64,000 nucleotides of DNA from assembly GCF_041080815.1 (NCBI RefSeq), contig NZ_CP160205.1, positions 4,898,001-4,962,000 of the forward strand, written 5' to 3'. Shown here one piece after another: positions 8,544 through 16,857 of the stretch. Made by a program: the position numbers and the translations under genes. The notes beneath the pieces are model-generated. The model saw only the letters and a program-made list of their open reading frames with translations. It had not been told where the DNA came from and searched no databases. Origin of the DNA: Mucilaginibacter yixingensis (GTDB taxonomy: Bacteria; Bacteroidota; Bacteroidia; Sphingobacteriales; Sphingobacteriaceae). How positions within the stretch are numbered: the first letter of the stretch is position 1; each line of letters opens with the position of its first letter.

Positions 8544-9569
8544 ATGAAAAACCTAAACCTTAAAACAACTTTATTGGTGGCTTTTATCTGCATTTGCATG
8601 GCCGCCCCAACGCTGGCTCAATCTACAGACGCTAAAGCTTTAGTAAAACAAGGCACCGAACTGCATGACCAGGGTAAGTATAACGAGGCATTGGCCAAGT
8701 ATACCGAGGCCATGAAGGCCGACCCCAATTATCCTACCGCTTATTATGAATATGCCTATACACTGTTTACCACAGGCAAGGGCAAAGATGCCATTACTTA
8801 CCTGGAGAAGCTGCTCAAGCTTGATCCAAAATCTGCCAACGCGTATGACATGCTGGGGAGTATTTATGATGATATGGGGCAGCAGGATCAGGCCATTGAA
8901 TATTACAAGAAAGGCGTTGCCGCCAATCCCGATTACCAGCGCCTGCATTTTAATCTATCAATCACCTACTATCGCAAACAACTTTACTCGCAATCGGCAC
9001 AAGAAGCCTTGGCCGCTATAAAATTAGACCCGAAACATGCCAGCAGTCACAGAATATATGGCATGGCCGCTTATGCATTGAATCAACGCGGAGCGGCATT
9101 ACTGGCCTTTTGCAACTTTCTGCTACTGGAACCACAATCCAAGCGCTCGTTGGAGATTGTTAATAATGTTAAAAAGATTATTAACTACGGCATCAAACGC
9201 AAAGATGCTAAAAACGTTACCCTGAGCGTATCGCCCGATGATATGGGCAATTTGATGATGTCGATGAGTGTTCTGGCTGCCACCGATAAAAAGGGCGAGC
9301 TTTCTGCCGTTGATTCATTGCAATATCAGCTTACCTCTTTATTTAACGTTGCCAACACCATTGCCGGCGGAGACAAGGCCGACCCTTTTGTGGTTAAATA
9401 CTATGGCGATTACTTTAAAGCCCTGGCAGAAACTGATAACATGCCGGCGTTTACCCGCTTTATTAGTGTGAGCCTTTACCCTACAGAAAACATGCAATGG
9501 CTTAAAGACCATGATAAAGAATTGACTGCCTTTGATATCTGGACCCGCAGCACACTGCATAAGTTTTAG
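8544..9569 (+). CDS. Secreted TPR-repeat protein, paralogue 1
   Basis: 341 residues with a signal peptide ending near MAAPTLAQS. Four to five tetratricopeptide repeats follow (about residues 28-190), with the usual A.Y..G......A...Y..A....P pattern. The C-terminal 150 residues lack TPRs and end with a block containing DNMPAFTRFIS. That block and the overall plan recur in the next gene, so the two are tandem paralogues. TPR proteins of this kind are protein-binding scaffolds in the periplasm; the partner is unknown. A TATATTTA box ends 6 bases before the ATG start region. Confidence 0.85.
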   Translation: MKNLNLKTTLLVAFICICMAAPTLAQSTDAKALVKQGTELHDQGKYNEALAKYTEAMKADPNYPTAYYEYAYTLFTTGKGKDAITYLEKLLKLDPKSANAYDMLGSIYDDMGQQDQAIEYYKKGVAANPDYQRLHFNLSITYYRKQLYSQSAQEALAAIKLDPKHASSHRIYGMAAYALNQRGAALLAFCNFLLLEPQSKRSLEIVNNVKKIINYGIKRKDAKNVTLSVSPDDMGNLMMSMSVLAATDKKGELSAVDSLQYQLTSLFNVANTIAGGDKADPFVVKYYGDYFKALAETDNMPAFTRFISVSLYPTENMQWLKDHDKELTAFDIWTRSTLHKF

Positions 9570-9620
9570 CTTTAGACCGATAATGGCTACCTTTCGCCCA
9601 CACCAATCTATTGAGAGGAT

Positions 9621-10619
9621 ATGAAACGTTTCAGCTTGATTTTGCTACTGGTTATTGCCTGCGCAATCACCTATGCACAGGATGCCCGCTCGCTGATAAA
9701 AGAGGGCGCCGATCTAAGCAGCGCTAAACAATATACCGCCGCTATTGAAAAATATAAAGCAGCATTAGTTATAGAACCTAATAACCCCCAGGCCAACTAT
9801 CAGTTGGCTTTTGCGCTCAACCAAACTGGCAAGAGCACAGATGCTATACCCTACCTTCAAAAAGCTACCACCGGCGATGCATCAGCCAATATGAAAAGCG
9901 GCGCTTATGCCTTACTGGGCAGCATTTATGACCAGGCCAAACAGCCTGCTAAAGCCATTGAAAACTACAAACAGGCGTTGACCTTAACACCAGACGACCA
10001 ACAATTGCAATACAACCTGGGCCTGGCCTTTTTTCGCAATCACCAGTATGTCGAGGCCGAGCAATGTGCCATCAATTCGCTTAAACTGGCGCCTCAACAC
10101 TCAGCCAGTATGCGGTTGTATGCGCTGGTGGCCTTTCATCAAAATAAACGCGCACCAGCACTGCTGGGCTTGTGCAGCTTTTTGCTAATGGAACCGAATA
10201 CACCGCGAAGTTCCGAGTCATACAGTAATATCCAACACATTATTCAGGGTGGCGATCTAAAGCCTGAGCCCGGCGAAGTTGCGCCACATCATATTGATGC
10301 CGAAACCAACGCCCTCAACCAGGCCATCAGCAGCGCGGTAGCGACCGAAGCCAAACGTCGTTATTTTGTAGCGGCAGATAAATTTACGCAGCAGTTGCAG
10401 GCCATATTTGCGGCTATCGGTCCGCTGGCAGAAAAGCAGCAGCATGGCAGTGAGTTGTTCAAAGCGCCGGCGGCGCGGTTTTATAAACTATCGCAATCGG
10501 GCAATATGCCGGCGTTTGCACGTTTGATTAGTCAGAGTAGCGACAAAGCTTCGGTGGCGTGGATTGCGGCGCATAGCGATGAGATGGGGAAGTTGGATGA
10601 GTGGTTGAAGGGGAATTGA
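9621..10619 (+). CDS. Secreted TPR-repeat protein, paralogue 2
   Basis: 332 residues, signal peptide MKRFSLILLLVIACAITYAQ, then TPRs over roughly residues 22-190 (for example YTAAIEKYKAALVIEPNNPQ). The C-terminal domain carries GNMPAFARLISQSS, matching DNMPAFTRFIS of the gene before it. The 51-base gap holds a TACCTTTC box, so both a shared transcript and a separate promoter are possible. Function unknown. The conserved C-terminal block suggests the pair share a partner. Confidence 0.85.
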   Translation: MKRFSLILLLVIACAITYAQDARSLIKEGADLSSAKQYTAAIEKYKAALVIEPNNPQANYQLAFALNQTGKSTDAIPYLQKATTGDASANMKSGAYALLGSIYDQAKQPAKAIENYKQALTLTPDDQQLQYNLGLAFFRNHQYVEAEQCAINSLKLAPQHSASMRLYALVAFHQNKRAPALLGLCSFLLMEPNTPRSSESYSNIQHIIQGGDLKPEPGEVAPHHIDAETNALNQAISSAVATEAKRRYFVAADKFTQQLQAIFAAIGPLAEKQQHGSELFKAPAARFYKLSQSGNMPAFARLISQSSDKASVAWIAAHSDEMGKLDEWLKGN

Positions 10620-10632
10620 TAGTTTTCGATCT

Positions 10633-11022
10633 ATGAAAGATTATGTCCCCCAAAATAAATTTGACGAAAAGGCTATAGCGTGTCTTCAATCTCTCCCCTT
10701 TGAAGCGGTTAGAAATGATGTTTGGGAGCTATTAGAATGGCTGCAAGATATGAACTGGCCTGTTGCCTATGATGTGGCCGTGTATCTTGCTCCTCATGTC
10801 AATGAAATAAAAGATGACCTGATTAAGATCTTCAATACAGATGATACGCTTTGGCAAATGTGGATCATCTGCGGTTTAATAGGCCGGTCTCCTATAAAAC
10901 CAGATGCAGAACTTTTAACTATTATCAGAAGGATAGCAGAACATCCAACCAAAATCGAAATTGAAGAAGAAGTTGATCTTGTTGCAAAAGATGTTCTTGA
11001 ACAATTTGGCGGAGGCGCTTAA
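10633..11022 (+). CDS. DUF5071 domain-containing protein
   Basis: 129 residues, cytoplasmic. The sequence YVPQNKFDEKAIACL, then VWELLEWLQDMNWPVA, then LWQMWIICGLIG follows the DUF5071 pattern, an all-helical HEAT-like family of unknown function often scattered near immunity or toxin genes. It starts 13 bases after the TPR gene stop. Its codon use is more AT-rich than the neighbours, hinting at a different history. No toxin partner is visible here. Confidence 0.8.
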   Translation: MKDYVPQNKFDEKAIACLQSLPFEAVRNDVWELLEWLQDMNWPVAYDVAVYLAPHVNEIKDDLIKIFNTDDTLWQMWIICGLIGRSPIKPDAELLTIIRRIAEHPTKIEIEEEVDLVAKDVLEQFGGGA

Positions 11023-11132
11023 TATAGATGATTGAAAAGATTTCTCCCTTTGATCGAAATAACATGCTCTTTAACTATATCGATGGGTTTGAAACCCGTT
11101 GATATAATTATTACTGTCATTTTTGTAACAAC

Positions 11133-11170
11133 ATCCTATAAATCTTAAAAATTCGCAAAATCCTGGTTCA
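11133..11170. repeat. Single arm of the TTAAATCCTGGTT repeat
   Basis: ATCCTATAAAT then ATTCGCAAAATCCTGGTTCA corresponds to the right arm of the inverted repeat at 5785-5892. It lies just upstream of fumC. A partial GTCAT-type arm (GAAAAGATTTCTC then TCGAAATAACATG, 11033-11066) and a hairpin GGGTTT/AAACCC near 11086 share the same 192-base gap. Confidence 0.55.
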
Positions 11171-11214
11171 GTTTATTCTCAAAAACCTAACTTAGCCGCA
11201 AATTTCAAAACACC

Positions 11215-12612
11215 ATGAGTTTCAGAATAGAACACGATACCATGGGCGAGGTAAAAGTACCTGCCGATAAATACTGGGGCGCACAAACTGAGCGCTCACG
11301 CAATAACTTTAAAATTGGCCCGGAGGCTTCTATGCCTAAGGAAATTATCGAGGCTTTTGCCTACCTGAAAAAGGCTGCCGCTTATACCAATACTGATCTG
11401 GGCGTACTGGCTGCAGAAAAACGCGACCTGATTGCACAGGTATGTGACGAAATTCTGGCCGGCGAACTGGCCAGCGAGTTCCCGCTGGTAATCTGGCAAA
11501 CCGGTTCTGGTACCCAGAGCAACATGAACGTTAACGAGGTAGTTGCCAACCGCGCACACGTGCTGCAAGGCAACAAACTGGGCGAAGGCAAAACCTTTGT
11601 TCACCCGAACGATGACGTGAACAAATCTCAATCATCAAACGATACTTACCCAACTGCAATGCACATTGCAGCTTATAAAATACTGATTGACTGCACCATC
11701 CCTGGTGTAGAAAAACTGCGCGACACTCTGAAAGCAAAATCAGAAGCATTCAAAAGCGTTGTTAAAATTGGTCGTACGCACCTGATGGATGCTACGCCGC
11801 TTACTTTAGGTCAGGAGTTCTCAGGCTACGTTTCTCAGTTGGATCACGGTCTGAAAGCTCTGCGCAACACATTCGATCACCTGAGCGAGTTAGCACTGGG
11901 TGGTACTGCTGTTGGTACCGGCATCAATACTCCTAAAGGTTATGATGTAAAAGTGGCCGAGTACATTGCTCAGTTCACCGGCCTGCCATTCATCACTGCC
12001 GAGAACAAATTTGAGGCCCTGGCCGCTCACGATGCCATTGTAGAAAGCCACGGCGCGCTGAAACAGATTGCCGTTTCATTAATGAAGATTGCTAACGATA
12101 CCCGTATGCTGGCTTCTGGTCCGCGTTCAGGTATCGGCGAGATCCATATTCCGGATAACGAGCCAGGCTCATCTATCATGCCGGGTAAAGTTAACCCAAC
12201 CCAAAACGAGGCTGTAACTATGGTTGCTGCACAGGTAATGGGTAATGATGTGGCTATCAGCATCGGCGGTTCAAACGGCCATTACGAGCTGAATGTGTTT
12301 AAACCGGTTATGGCTGCTAACTTCCTGCAATCAGCCCGTTTGATTGGTGATGCTTGTGTATCATTTAATGATCATTGTGCAAAAGGTATCGAGCCAAACT
12401 ATGATGGCATCAAAAAACACCTGGAAAACTCGCTGATGCTGGTTACTGCACTGAACCCGCACATTGGTTATGAGAACGCCGCCAAGATTGCAAAAAAAGC
12501 GCTGAAAGAAAACAAATCGCTGCGCGAGGCTGCCGTAGAACTGGAGCTGCTCTCCTCAGAGCAATTTGACCAGTGGGTACGCCCCGAAGACATGATCGGC
12601 AGCATGAAATAA
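11215..12612 (+). CDS. fumC: Fumarate hydratase, class II
   Basis: Converts fumarate to malate in the citric acid cycle; a cytoplasmic tetramer without an iron-sulfur cluster. The 465 residues are full length. Visible are the fumarase/aspartase signature GSSIMPGKVNPTQNE (near residue 318) on the flexible catalytic loop, GSGTQSNMNVNEVVANRA for substrate binding, and GRTHLMDATPLTLGQEFSGY. The first residues MSFRIEHDTMGEVKVPADKYWGAQT are typical, which fixes the start. It follows a repeat-containing gap and is probably its own unit. Class II is separated from aspartase by overall sequence; confidence is high. Confidence 0.97.
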   Translation: MSFRIEHDTMGEVKVPADKYWGAQTERSRNNFKIGPEASMPKEIIEAFAYLKKAAAYTNTDLGVLAAEKRDLIAQVCDEILAGELASEFPLVIWQTGSGTQSNMNVNEVVANRAHVLQGNKLGEGKTFVHPNDDVNKSQSSNDTYPTAMHIAAYKILIDCTIPGVEKLRDTLKAKSEAFKSVVKIGRTHLMDATPLTLGQEFSGYVSQLDHGLKALRNTFDHLSELALGGTAVGTGINTPKGYDVKVAEYIAQFTGLPFITAENKFEALAAHDAIVESHGALKQIAVSLMKIANDTRMLASGPRSGIGEIHIPDNEPGSSIMPGKVNPTQNEAVTMVAAQVMGNDVAISIGGSNGHYELNVFKPVMAANFLQSARLIGDACVSFNDHCAKGIEPNYDGIKKHLENSLMLVTALNPHIGYENAAKIAKKALKENKSLREAAVELELLSSEQFDQWVRPEDMIGSMK

Positions 12613-12615
12613 AAC

Positions 12616-12650
12616 ACCCCTCCCAACCCTCCCCTAAGGGGAGGGCTTTA
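12616..12650. repeat. CCTCCCC/GGGGAGG palindromic repeat
   Basis: CCCTCCCAACCCTCCCC followed by TAAGGGGAGGGC forms a short hairpin right after the fumC stop and may double as a terminator. A second, related copy (CCCTCTCCTTTGGAGAGGGG) lies at 12700-12720, within the possible N-terminal extension of the next gene. Confidence 0.7.
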
Positions 12651-12726
12651 AATAGATAGTTTGAAAAAAGCTGCTAACAAAAAAAACGCTTCCCTTAAGT
12701 CCCTCTCCTTTGGAGAGGGGTTTGGG

Positions 12727-13215
12727 GTGAGGTTTTACCTTCTACTTTTTACTCTTTCATTAGCCTCCTGCTCTTTCAATCCACGCCTGCAGGGCAAAGG
12801 CGAAACCTATTTGCAGGGCGAGTGGCAGCAGGATAGCAGCGCCGTTCAGCACAAGCTGGTTACTTACACTTCTAATCATTTCCGTTTTACCTGCGATTCT
12901 TTTTACCTGAAAATCAATACCTTCAGCAAAGTGAATTACGGGGCCGATACCTGCATGAACAAAGGCCGGTGGACCGAATACGTACGCGGCACCTACGCCC
13001 AGCGCAATGACACCCTGTTTCTGCGCGGTCAGTTTTGCGATGATCATTACCGTATTAAAGAAACGCAGGATTGCCTGCGCGCCGGTAACTATGATGAGCT
13101 TTTTAGCGTAAGCAACAAAAGTGATTCGCTGCTGCAATTGTCTGGTACATCAAGCGTTATACCCATCGGGTTGCGCCTGCAAAAGCGTACCGGCTGCACA
13201 CCCAAAGCACTATAA
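12727..13215 (+). CDS. Hypothetical lipoprotein
   Basis: About 162 residues. The open frame begins at a TTG at 12661, but codons 12 to 22 of that longer version (KSLSFGEGFG) are simply a translated copy of a palindromic repeat. The GTG at 12727 gives (M)RFYLLLFTLSLASC, a clean lipoprotein signal with the lipobox Cys at residue 14, and is preferred. The mature protein is small and polar, with Cys residues in TCDS, DTCMNKG, FCDD and DCLRAG. Such spacing could allow disulfides in the periplasm. Family not recognised. It sits between fumC and the S1/P1 nuclease, 13 bases before the latter. Confidence 0.65.
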   Translation: MRFYLLLFTLSLASCSFNPRLQGKGETYLQGEWQQDSSAVQHKLVTYTSNHFRFTCDSFYLKINTFSKVNYGADTCMNKGRWTEYVRGTYAQRNDTLFLRGQFCDDHYRIKETQDCLRAGNYDELFSVSNKSDSLLQLSGTSSVIPIGLRLQKRTGCTPKAL

Positions 13216-13228
13216 ACAAACAACATAA

Positions 13229-14020
13229 ATGAAAGTATTGAGTAAATTGATCTGTGCGGCAGCCCTGTTCTGTGCTCCGTTCAGTGCTATGGCCTGGGGT
13301 ACCAACGGCCATCGCATCAGTGGCGAAATTGCGTCGCATTACCTCACGCCCAAAGCCAAAGCAGCGGTAAAAGCCATTCTGGGCGATGAATCTATTGCCA
13401 TGGCCAGCAACTGGGCCGATTTTATTAAATCTGACGATAACTACCGCTACCTGTATAACTGGCATTTTATTGATTTCGATAAATCATACACCCTGCCGGA
13501 GATGAAGGCCTTCCTGGAGAAAGATACCGATGTGGATGCCTACACCAAGCTCAACTTTATGATTGCCGAGCTAAAAAAGAAAACCACTACTAAAGAAAAC
13601 AAATTGCTGTACCTGCGCATGATCATCCACGTGGTAGAAGATATGCATCAACCAATGCACACTGGCCATAAAGACGATAAAGGCGGCAACGATGTAAAAT
13701 TAAGCTGGTTTGGCAAACCGACCAACCTGCACAGCCTGTGGGACAGCGAGCTGATCGACTTTCAGCAATTAAGCTATACCGAATATGCGGCGGCTGTAAA
13801 TCATACTACACCAGCCCAGGTTGCCGAGTGGCAAAAAGCGCCTATCAGTCAGTGGTTATACGAATCAAACCAACTGGCCGAAAAAATTTATGCCGAGGCC
13901 AAGCCAGACTCAAACCTGAGCTACAAATACAATTTTAACAACATTGCAACCCTGAACGAGCAACTGCTTAAAGGCGGCGTGAGACTGGCAGGAGTGCTGA
14001 ATGCTATTTTTGGTTCTTAG
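13229..14020 (+). CDS. S1/P1 nuclease family protein
   Basis: Zinc-dependent single-strand nuclease/phosphatase-like protein, exported. The signal peptide (1-22) ends SAMA, leaving Trp23 at the mature N-terminus, as in S1/P1 enzymes where the N-terminal Trp binds zinc. His in WGTNGHRIS, NWHFIDFD, HVVEDMHQPMHTGH and NLHSLWD provide the other trinuclear zinc ligands. At 263 residues it has the usual length. It starts 13 bases after the lipoprotein gene and probably forms an operon with it. The likely role is periplasmic nucleotide scavenging. Confidence 0.93.
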   Translation: MKVLSKLICAAALFCAPFSAMAWGTNGHRISGEIASHYLTPKAKAAVKAILGDESIAMASNWADFIKSDDNYRYLYNWHFIDFDKSYTLPEMKAFLEKDTDVDAYTKLNFMIAELKKKTTTKENKLLYLRMIIHVVEDMHQPMHTGHKDDKGGNDVKLSWFGKPTNLHSLWDSELIDFQQLSYTEYAAAVNHTTPAQVAEWQKAPISQWLYESNQLAEKIYAEAKPDSNLSYKYNFNNIATLNEQLLKGGVRLAGVLNAIFGS

Positions 14021-14122
14021 TTGGATTGGGTTGATTAAGAGAGTGGTTTTATCTTATAGTGGTATTCAACCACTCTCTTAATCAACTATTCAACCACTCA
14101 CAATACACAATCTACTTAAAAA

Positions 14123-14557
14123 ATGAACATCCTCATGGTATGCCTGGGCAATATCTGCCGTTCGCCATTGGCGGAGGGGGTTATGCAACACCTGGTTCAA
14201 CAAGAAGGGCTTGACTGGACAGTAGACTCTGCCGGCACCGGCGGCTGGCACGTTGGCGAAAATCCAGACCATCGCTCAGTGCGCGTGGCACATAGTCATG
14301 GCATAGATATCAGCACGCAAACCTGCCGCAAATTTCGCGTAGAAGATTTTGATGATTTTGACCTGATACTGGTGATGGACCGATACAACTACAGTGATGT
14401 GCAAATGCTGGCTCGCACCGAGGCCGAGACAGCCAAAATACACCTGCTTCTAGGCGAAAAAGAAGTGCCCGATCCATATTACGACAACAATATGTTCGAG
14501 CCAGTATTTAAGCTGATTGAGGGCGGCTGTAAGGGTGTGATTAAGAAGTACAGATAG
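14123..14557 (+). CDS. Low-molecular-weight protein-tyrosine phosphatase
   Basis: 144 residues. The P-loop CLGNICR (C7 to R13, the C-x5-R motif) follows the first strand, and the general-acid Asp is D117 in DPYYDNN. The active-site set of LMW-PTPs is therefore complete. Cytoplasmic. Such enzymes dephosphorylate tyrosine kinases of polysaccharide export or small phosphates. No kinase or capsule gene is adjacent, so the substrate is open. It is preceded by a 102-base gap containing an inverted repeat (AACCACTCTCTTAATCAA with TTGATTAAGAGAGTGGTT). Confidence 0.93.
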   Translation: MNILMVCLGNICRSPLAEGVMQHLVQQEGLDWTVDSAGTGGWHVGENPDHRSVRVAHSHGIDISTQTCRKFRVEDFDDFDLILVMDRYNYSDVQMLARTEAETAKIHLLLGEKEVPDPYYDNNMFEPVFKLIEGGCKGVIKKYR

Positions 14558-14586
14558 TTCCAAGTATTTGTATTTGGACACAGCAC

Positions 14587-14670
14587 AAAGGAGTGTCATG
14601 TTGAGCTTGTCGAAACACGAGCGTGGGCCTTCCCGCGCCCTTCGACAAGCTCAGGATGACACCCTCCTTT
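14587..14670. repeat. Palindromic repeat with GTCAT ends, copy 2
   Basis: The arms AAAGGAGTGTCATG and TGACACCCTCCTTT enclose a second pair, TTGAGCTTGTCGAA and TTCGACAAGCTCA. It lies between the convergent phosphatase and coiled-coil protein genes. A short open frame through it yields a peptide with SLSKHERGPSRALRQ, a common artefact of this repeat type and not a gene. Confidence 0.8.
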
Positions 14671-14685
14671 TAATAAATCCAGCCT

Positions 14686-15366
14686 TTATCCCCGTCCCAT
14701 CAACTCGTCAACCTTGTTACGTTCGGTTTGTAGTTCGCGGGCCAGTTTCTTTTCTTTCTCGTTAGCTTTTACTTTGTAAGTCTGAAACTCTTCGCTCAGC
14801 TCTTCGTACAACTTGGTGCGGTATTTGGCTTCGCGACCAGCGCCTGAGGTACGCAGAATCACTACCAATAACGCAACAGCCAGCGCGCCCACCGCACCCC
14901 ACATTACACTGTTATAAGTGCCTTTAGACAGATATATGCCCAAAAAGCTAATACTATTCTGGCGCTCATTAGCCTGGTTAAGGTTCTGTGTGCTGGTATT
15001 CAGTTGACTTTTAACGCTATCAACCGCCTTACCCTGCTCAGCCAGCTGTGCAGTGGCCGCTTTTAGTTTGTTGCGTTCTGCTTTCAAACTGTCGGTCACA
15101 TTCTTCCACAGGGCGGCAATGATGGGCTGCTGATAATGATAAAATTTAGTGATCACATATTGATACTGCTGGCTAAGCCCGGTCATTTTCCGCATCGAAT
15201 CAACATTTGGCGCTGCAGGCGGCTTTGCATAGCTTGATGGCTGTGCCTGGCCCACAGCAACCTGTTTGGCGGGTTTAGTATTGGCGCTGTCTTGCGCGTA
15301 GCTAAAATTAAATGTTGCGGCAAGTAATAAAACGCCGAGCGTTTTAACCAGTATCTGCTTCTTCAT
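14686..15366 (-). CDS. Hypothetical exported protein with coiled coil and one membrane segment
   Basis: 226 residues. Signal peptide MKKQILVKTLGVLLLAATFNFSYAQ, then a Pro/Ala-rich linker. An alpha-helical heptad-rich region follows (about 90-140, LKAERNKLKAATAQLAEQGK onward), then a single membrane helix near 155-172 (WGAVGALAVALLVVILR), and a charged coiled-coil tail at 180-226. The likely topology is a periplasmic domain with a cytoplasmic tail. I do not recognise a functional family. It is transcribed alone, divergently from the prephenate dehydrogenase gene. Confidence 0.78.
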   Translation of the reverse strand: MKKQILVKTLGVLLLAATFNFSYAQDSANTKPAKQVAVGQAQPSSYAKPPAAPNVDSMRKMTGLSQQYQYVITKFYHYQQPIIAALWKNVTDSLKAERNKLKAATAQLAEQGKAVDSVKSQLNTSTQNLNQANERQNSISFLGIYLSKGTYNSVMWGAVGALAVALLVVILRTSGAGREAKYRTKLYEELSEEFQTYKVKANEKEKKLARELQTERNKVDELMGRG

Positions 15367-15482
15367 AACAGTTCAGTATCTATGGTTTTCAACAAACAAC
15401 CGTTTATACGGTTTTGATCAGGTATTTAATAGCGAATATAGGGTTTACTGTGGATTTTTAGCAGGATAGTTATATTCGCAAT

Positions 15483-16739
15483 ATGAAAATCGGATTTATC
15501 GGTCTGGGTGATATGGGCCGCCTTTACGCAAAAGCCTTTGCCAAAGCTGGTTACAGCGTATGCGGTTGCGACCTGCCCGAAAACCGTCAGAAACTGGAAG
15601 CAGACCTGGCCCACACAGGCATTGAAATTAAAGACAATGGCCGCGAAATTTCGCGCGTCTGTGATTTGATTATCTACTCGGTAGAGGCCGAAAGCCTGGA
15701 GAAGGTAGTGGCCGAATGTGCGGCATCAACCCGTCCGGGCGCCATTGTTGCCGGGCAAACCTCTGTTAAACATCCGGAGATCACCATTTTTGAAAAATAC
15801 CTGCCCGAGGATGTGCAGATCATCACCTTCCATGCCATGCACGGGCCAGCGTTTGAGCCACCGGGCCAGAAACTGATCCTGATTCCCTACCGTGCCGACG
15901 AAGACGCCCACGAGCGTATGTATGACATTTTCGATGCCGTTGGTTGTGATATTGTAGAGATTGACGACTACCACGAGCACGATAAAATTGTTGCCGATAC
16001 CCAGGCCGTAACCCACGTAGGTTTTGAAAGCATGGGCACCGCATGGAAATCTGCCGGCTTTTTCCCCTGGGAAAATGCGTCATATTTAGGCGGTATCGAT
16101 AATGTAAAGATTTTGACCACCCTGCGTATCTTCAGCTATAAAGCACACGTTTATGCTGGCTTGGCTATCCTAAATCCGTATGCGCGCCAACAGGTTAAGC
16201 GCTACTCTATATCAGAATCAGAATTGTTTAAGCTGATGATCAAGGAGGAGGAAGCCGAGTTTCGTGAACGATTATACCGTGCCCGCGACTTTGTTTTTCA
16301 TGAAAGCCGCAAGCCTATCATGTTTAATGAGCAGGTGATGCGTGAGTTTTCGCTCTCTGAGCATGCGCATCAGGGTAAACCCAACTCGCACCTCAGCATT
16401 TTAAGTATGGTTGATGCCTGGTACCATCTGGGTGTAAACCCTTATGATAACCTGATTTGCCAGACCCCGCCGTTCCGCCTCCGTCTCGGCATTGCCGAAT
16501 ACCTGTTCAAAAACGACGAGCTGCTGGAAGAATCAATAGAAACCGCCCTGTACGACAAAACCATCCGCGGCGACGATCTGGAATTTCACTCGGCTGTGCG
16601 CGAGTGGTCGGCCATTATTGGTTATGGCGATATGGAAGGCTATAAAAAGCATTTTAACGAAGTACAACAGTTTTTTGCCGGCCGATTAGAGGAAGGGAAA
16701 ACGCAGAGTACGGAGTTGATACGACGGTTGATGGAGTAA
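15483..16739 (+). CDS. Prephenate dehydrogenase, fungal TYR1-like
   Basis: Oxidative decarboxylation of prephenate to 4-hydroxyphenylpyruvate in tyrosine synthesis. The N-terminus has a Rossmann GFIGLGDMGRLYA. The following blocks recall yeast TYR1 more than bacterial TyrA: IYSVEAES, GQTSVKHPEI.IFEKYLP, HDKIVADTQAVTH, HVYAGLAILNPYARQQ, PNSHLSILSMVDAWYHLG and PYDNLICQTP. At 418 residues it is longer than common bacterial TyrA (about 280-370), with neither chorismate mutase nor ACT domain visible. It is monocistronic. The call comes from remembered family patterns, so substrate specificity is inferred. Confidence 0.85.
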   Translation: MKIGFIGLGDMGRLYAKAFAKAGYSVCGCDLPENRQKLEADLAHTGIEIKDNGREISRVCDLIIYSVEAESLEKVVAECAASTRPGAIVAGQTSVKHPEITIFEKYLPEDVQIITFHAMHGPAFEPPGQKLILIPYRADEDAHERMYDIFDAVGCDIVEIDDYHEHDKIVADTQAVTHVGFESMGTAWKSAGFFPWENASYLGGIDNVKILTTLRIFSYKAHVYAGLAILNPYARQQVKRYSISESELFKLMIKEEEAEFRERLYRARDFVFHESRKPIMFNEQVMREFSLSEHAHQGKPNSHLSILSMVDAWYHLGVNPYDNLICQTPPFRLRLGIAEYLFKNDELLEESIETALYDKTIRGDDLEFHSAVREWSAIIGYGDMEGYKKHFNEVQQFFAGRLEEGKTQSTELIRRLME

Positions 16740-16857
16740 GGAAGCAGGATTTTTCGTGAGTTATCTGCTTTAACGGGTACCCCCCCGAAAAATCCCGGTT
16801 CGCTGTAACAAACCACCATCCTCACTATCTAACCGTCATAATCACTAACTTTATAGC

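Noticed and set aside
14568..14765. Open frame of 65 codons with MLSLSKHERGPS
   Set aside because: It reads through a palindromic repeat and gives a peptide typical of that repeat in many genomes; there is no independent support.
15426..15614. Minus-strand open frames opposite the prephenate dehydrogenase
   Set aside because: They overlap conserved codons of the dehydrogenase and have no signals of their own.
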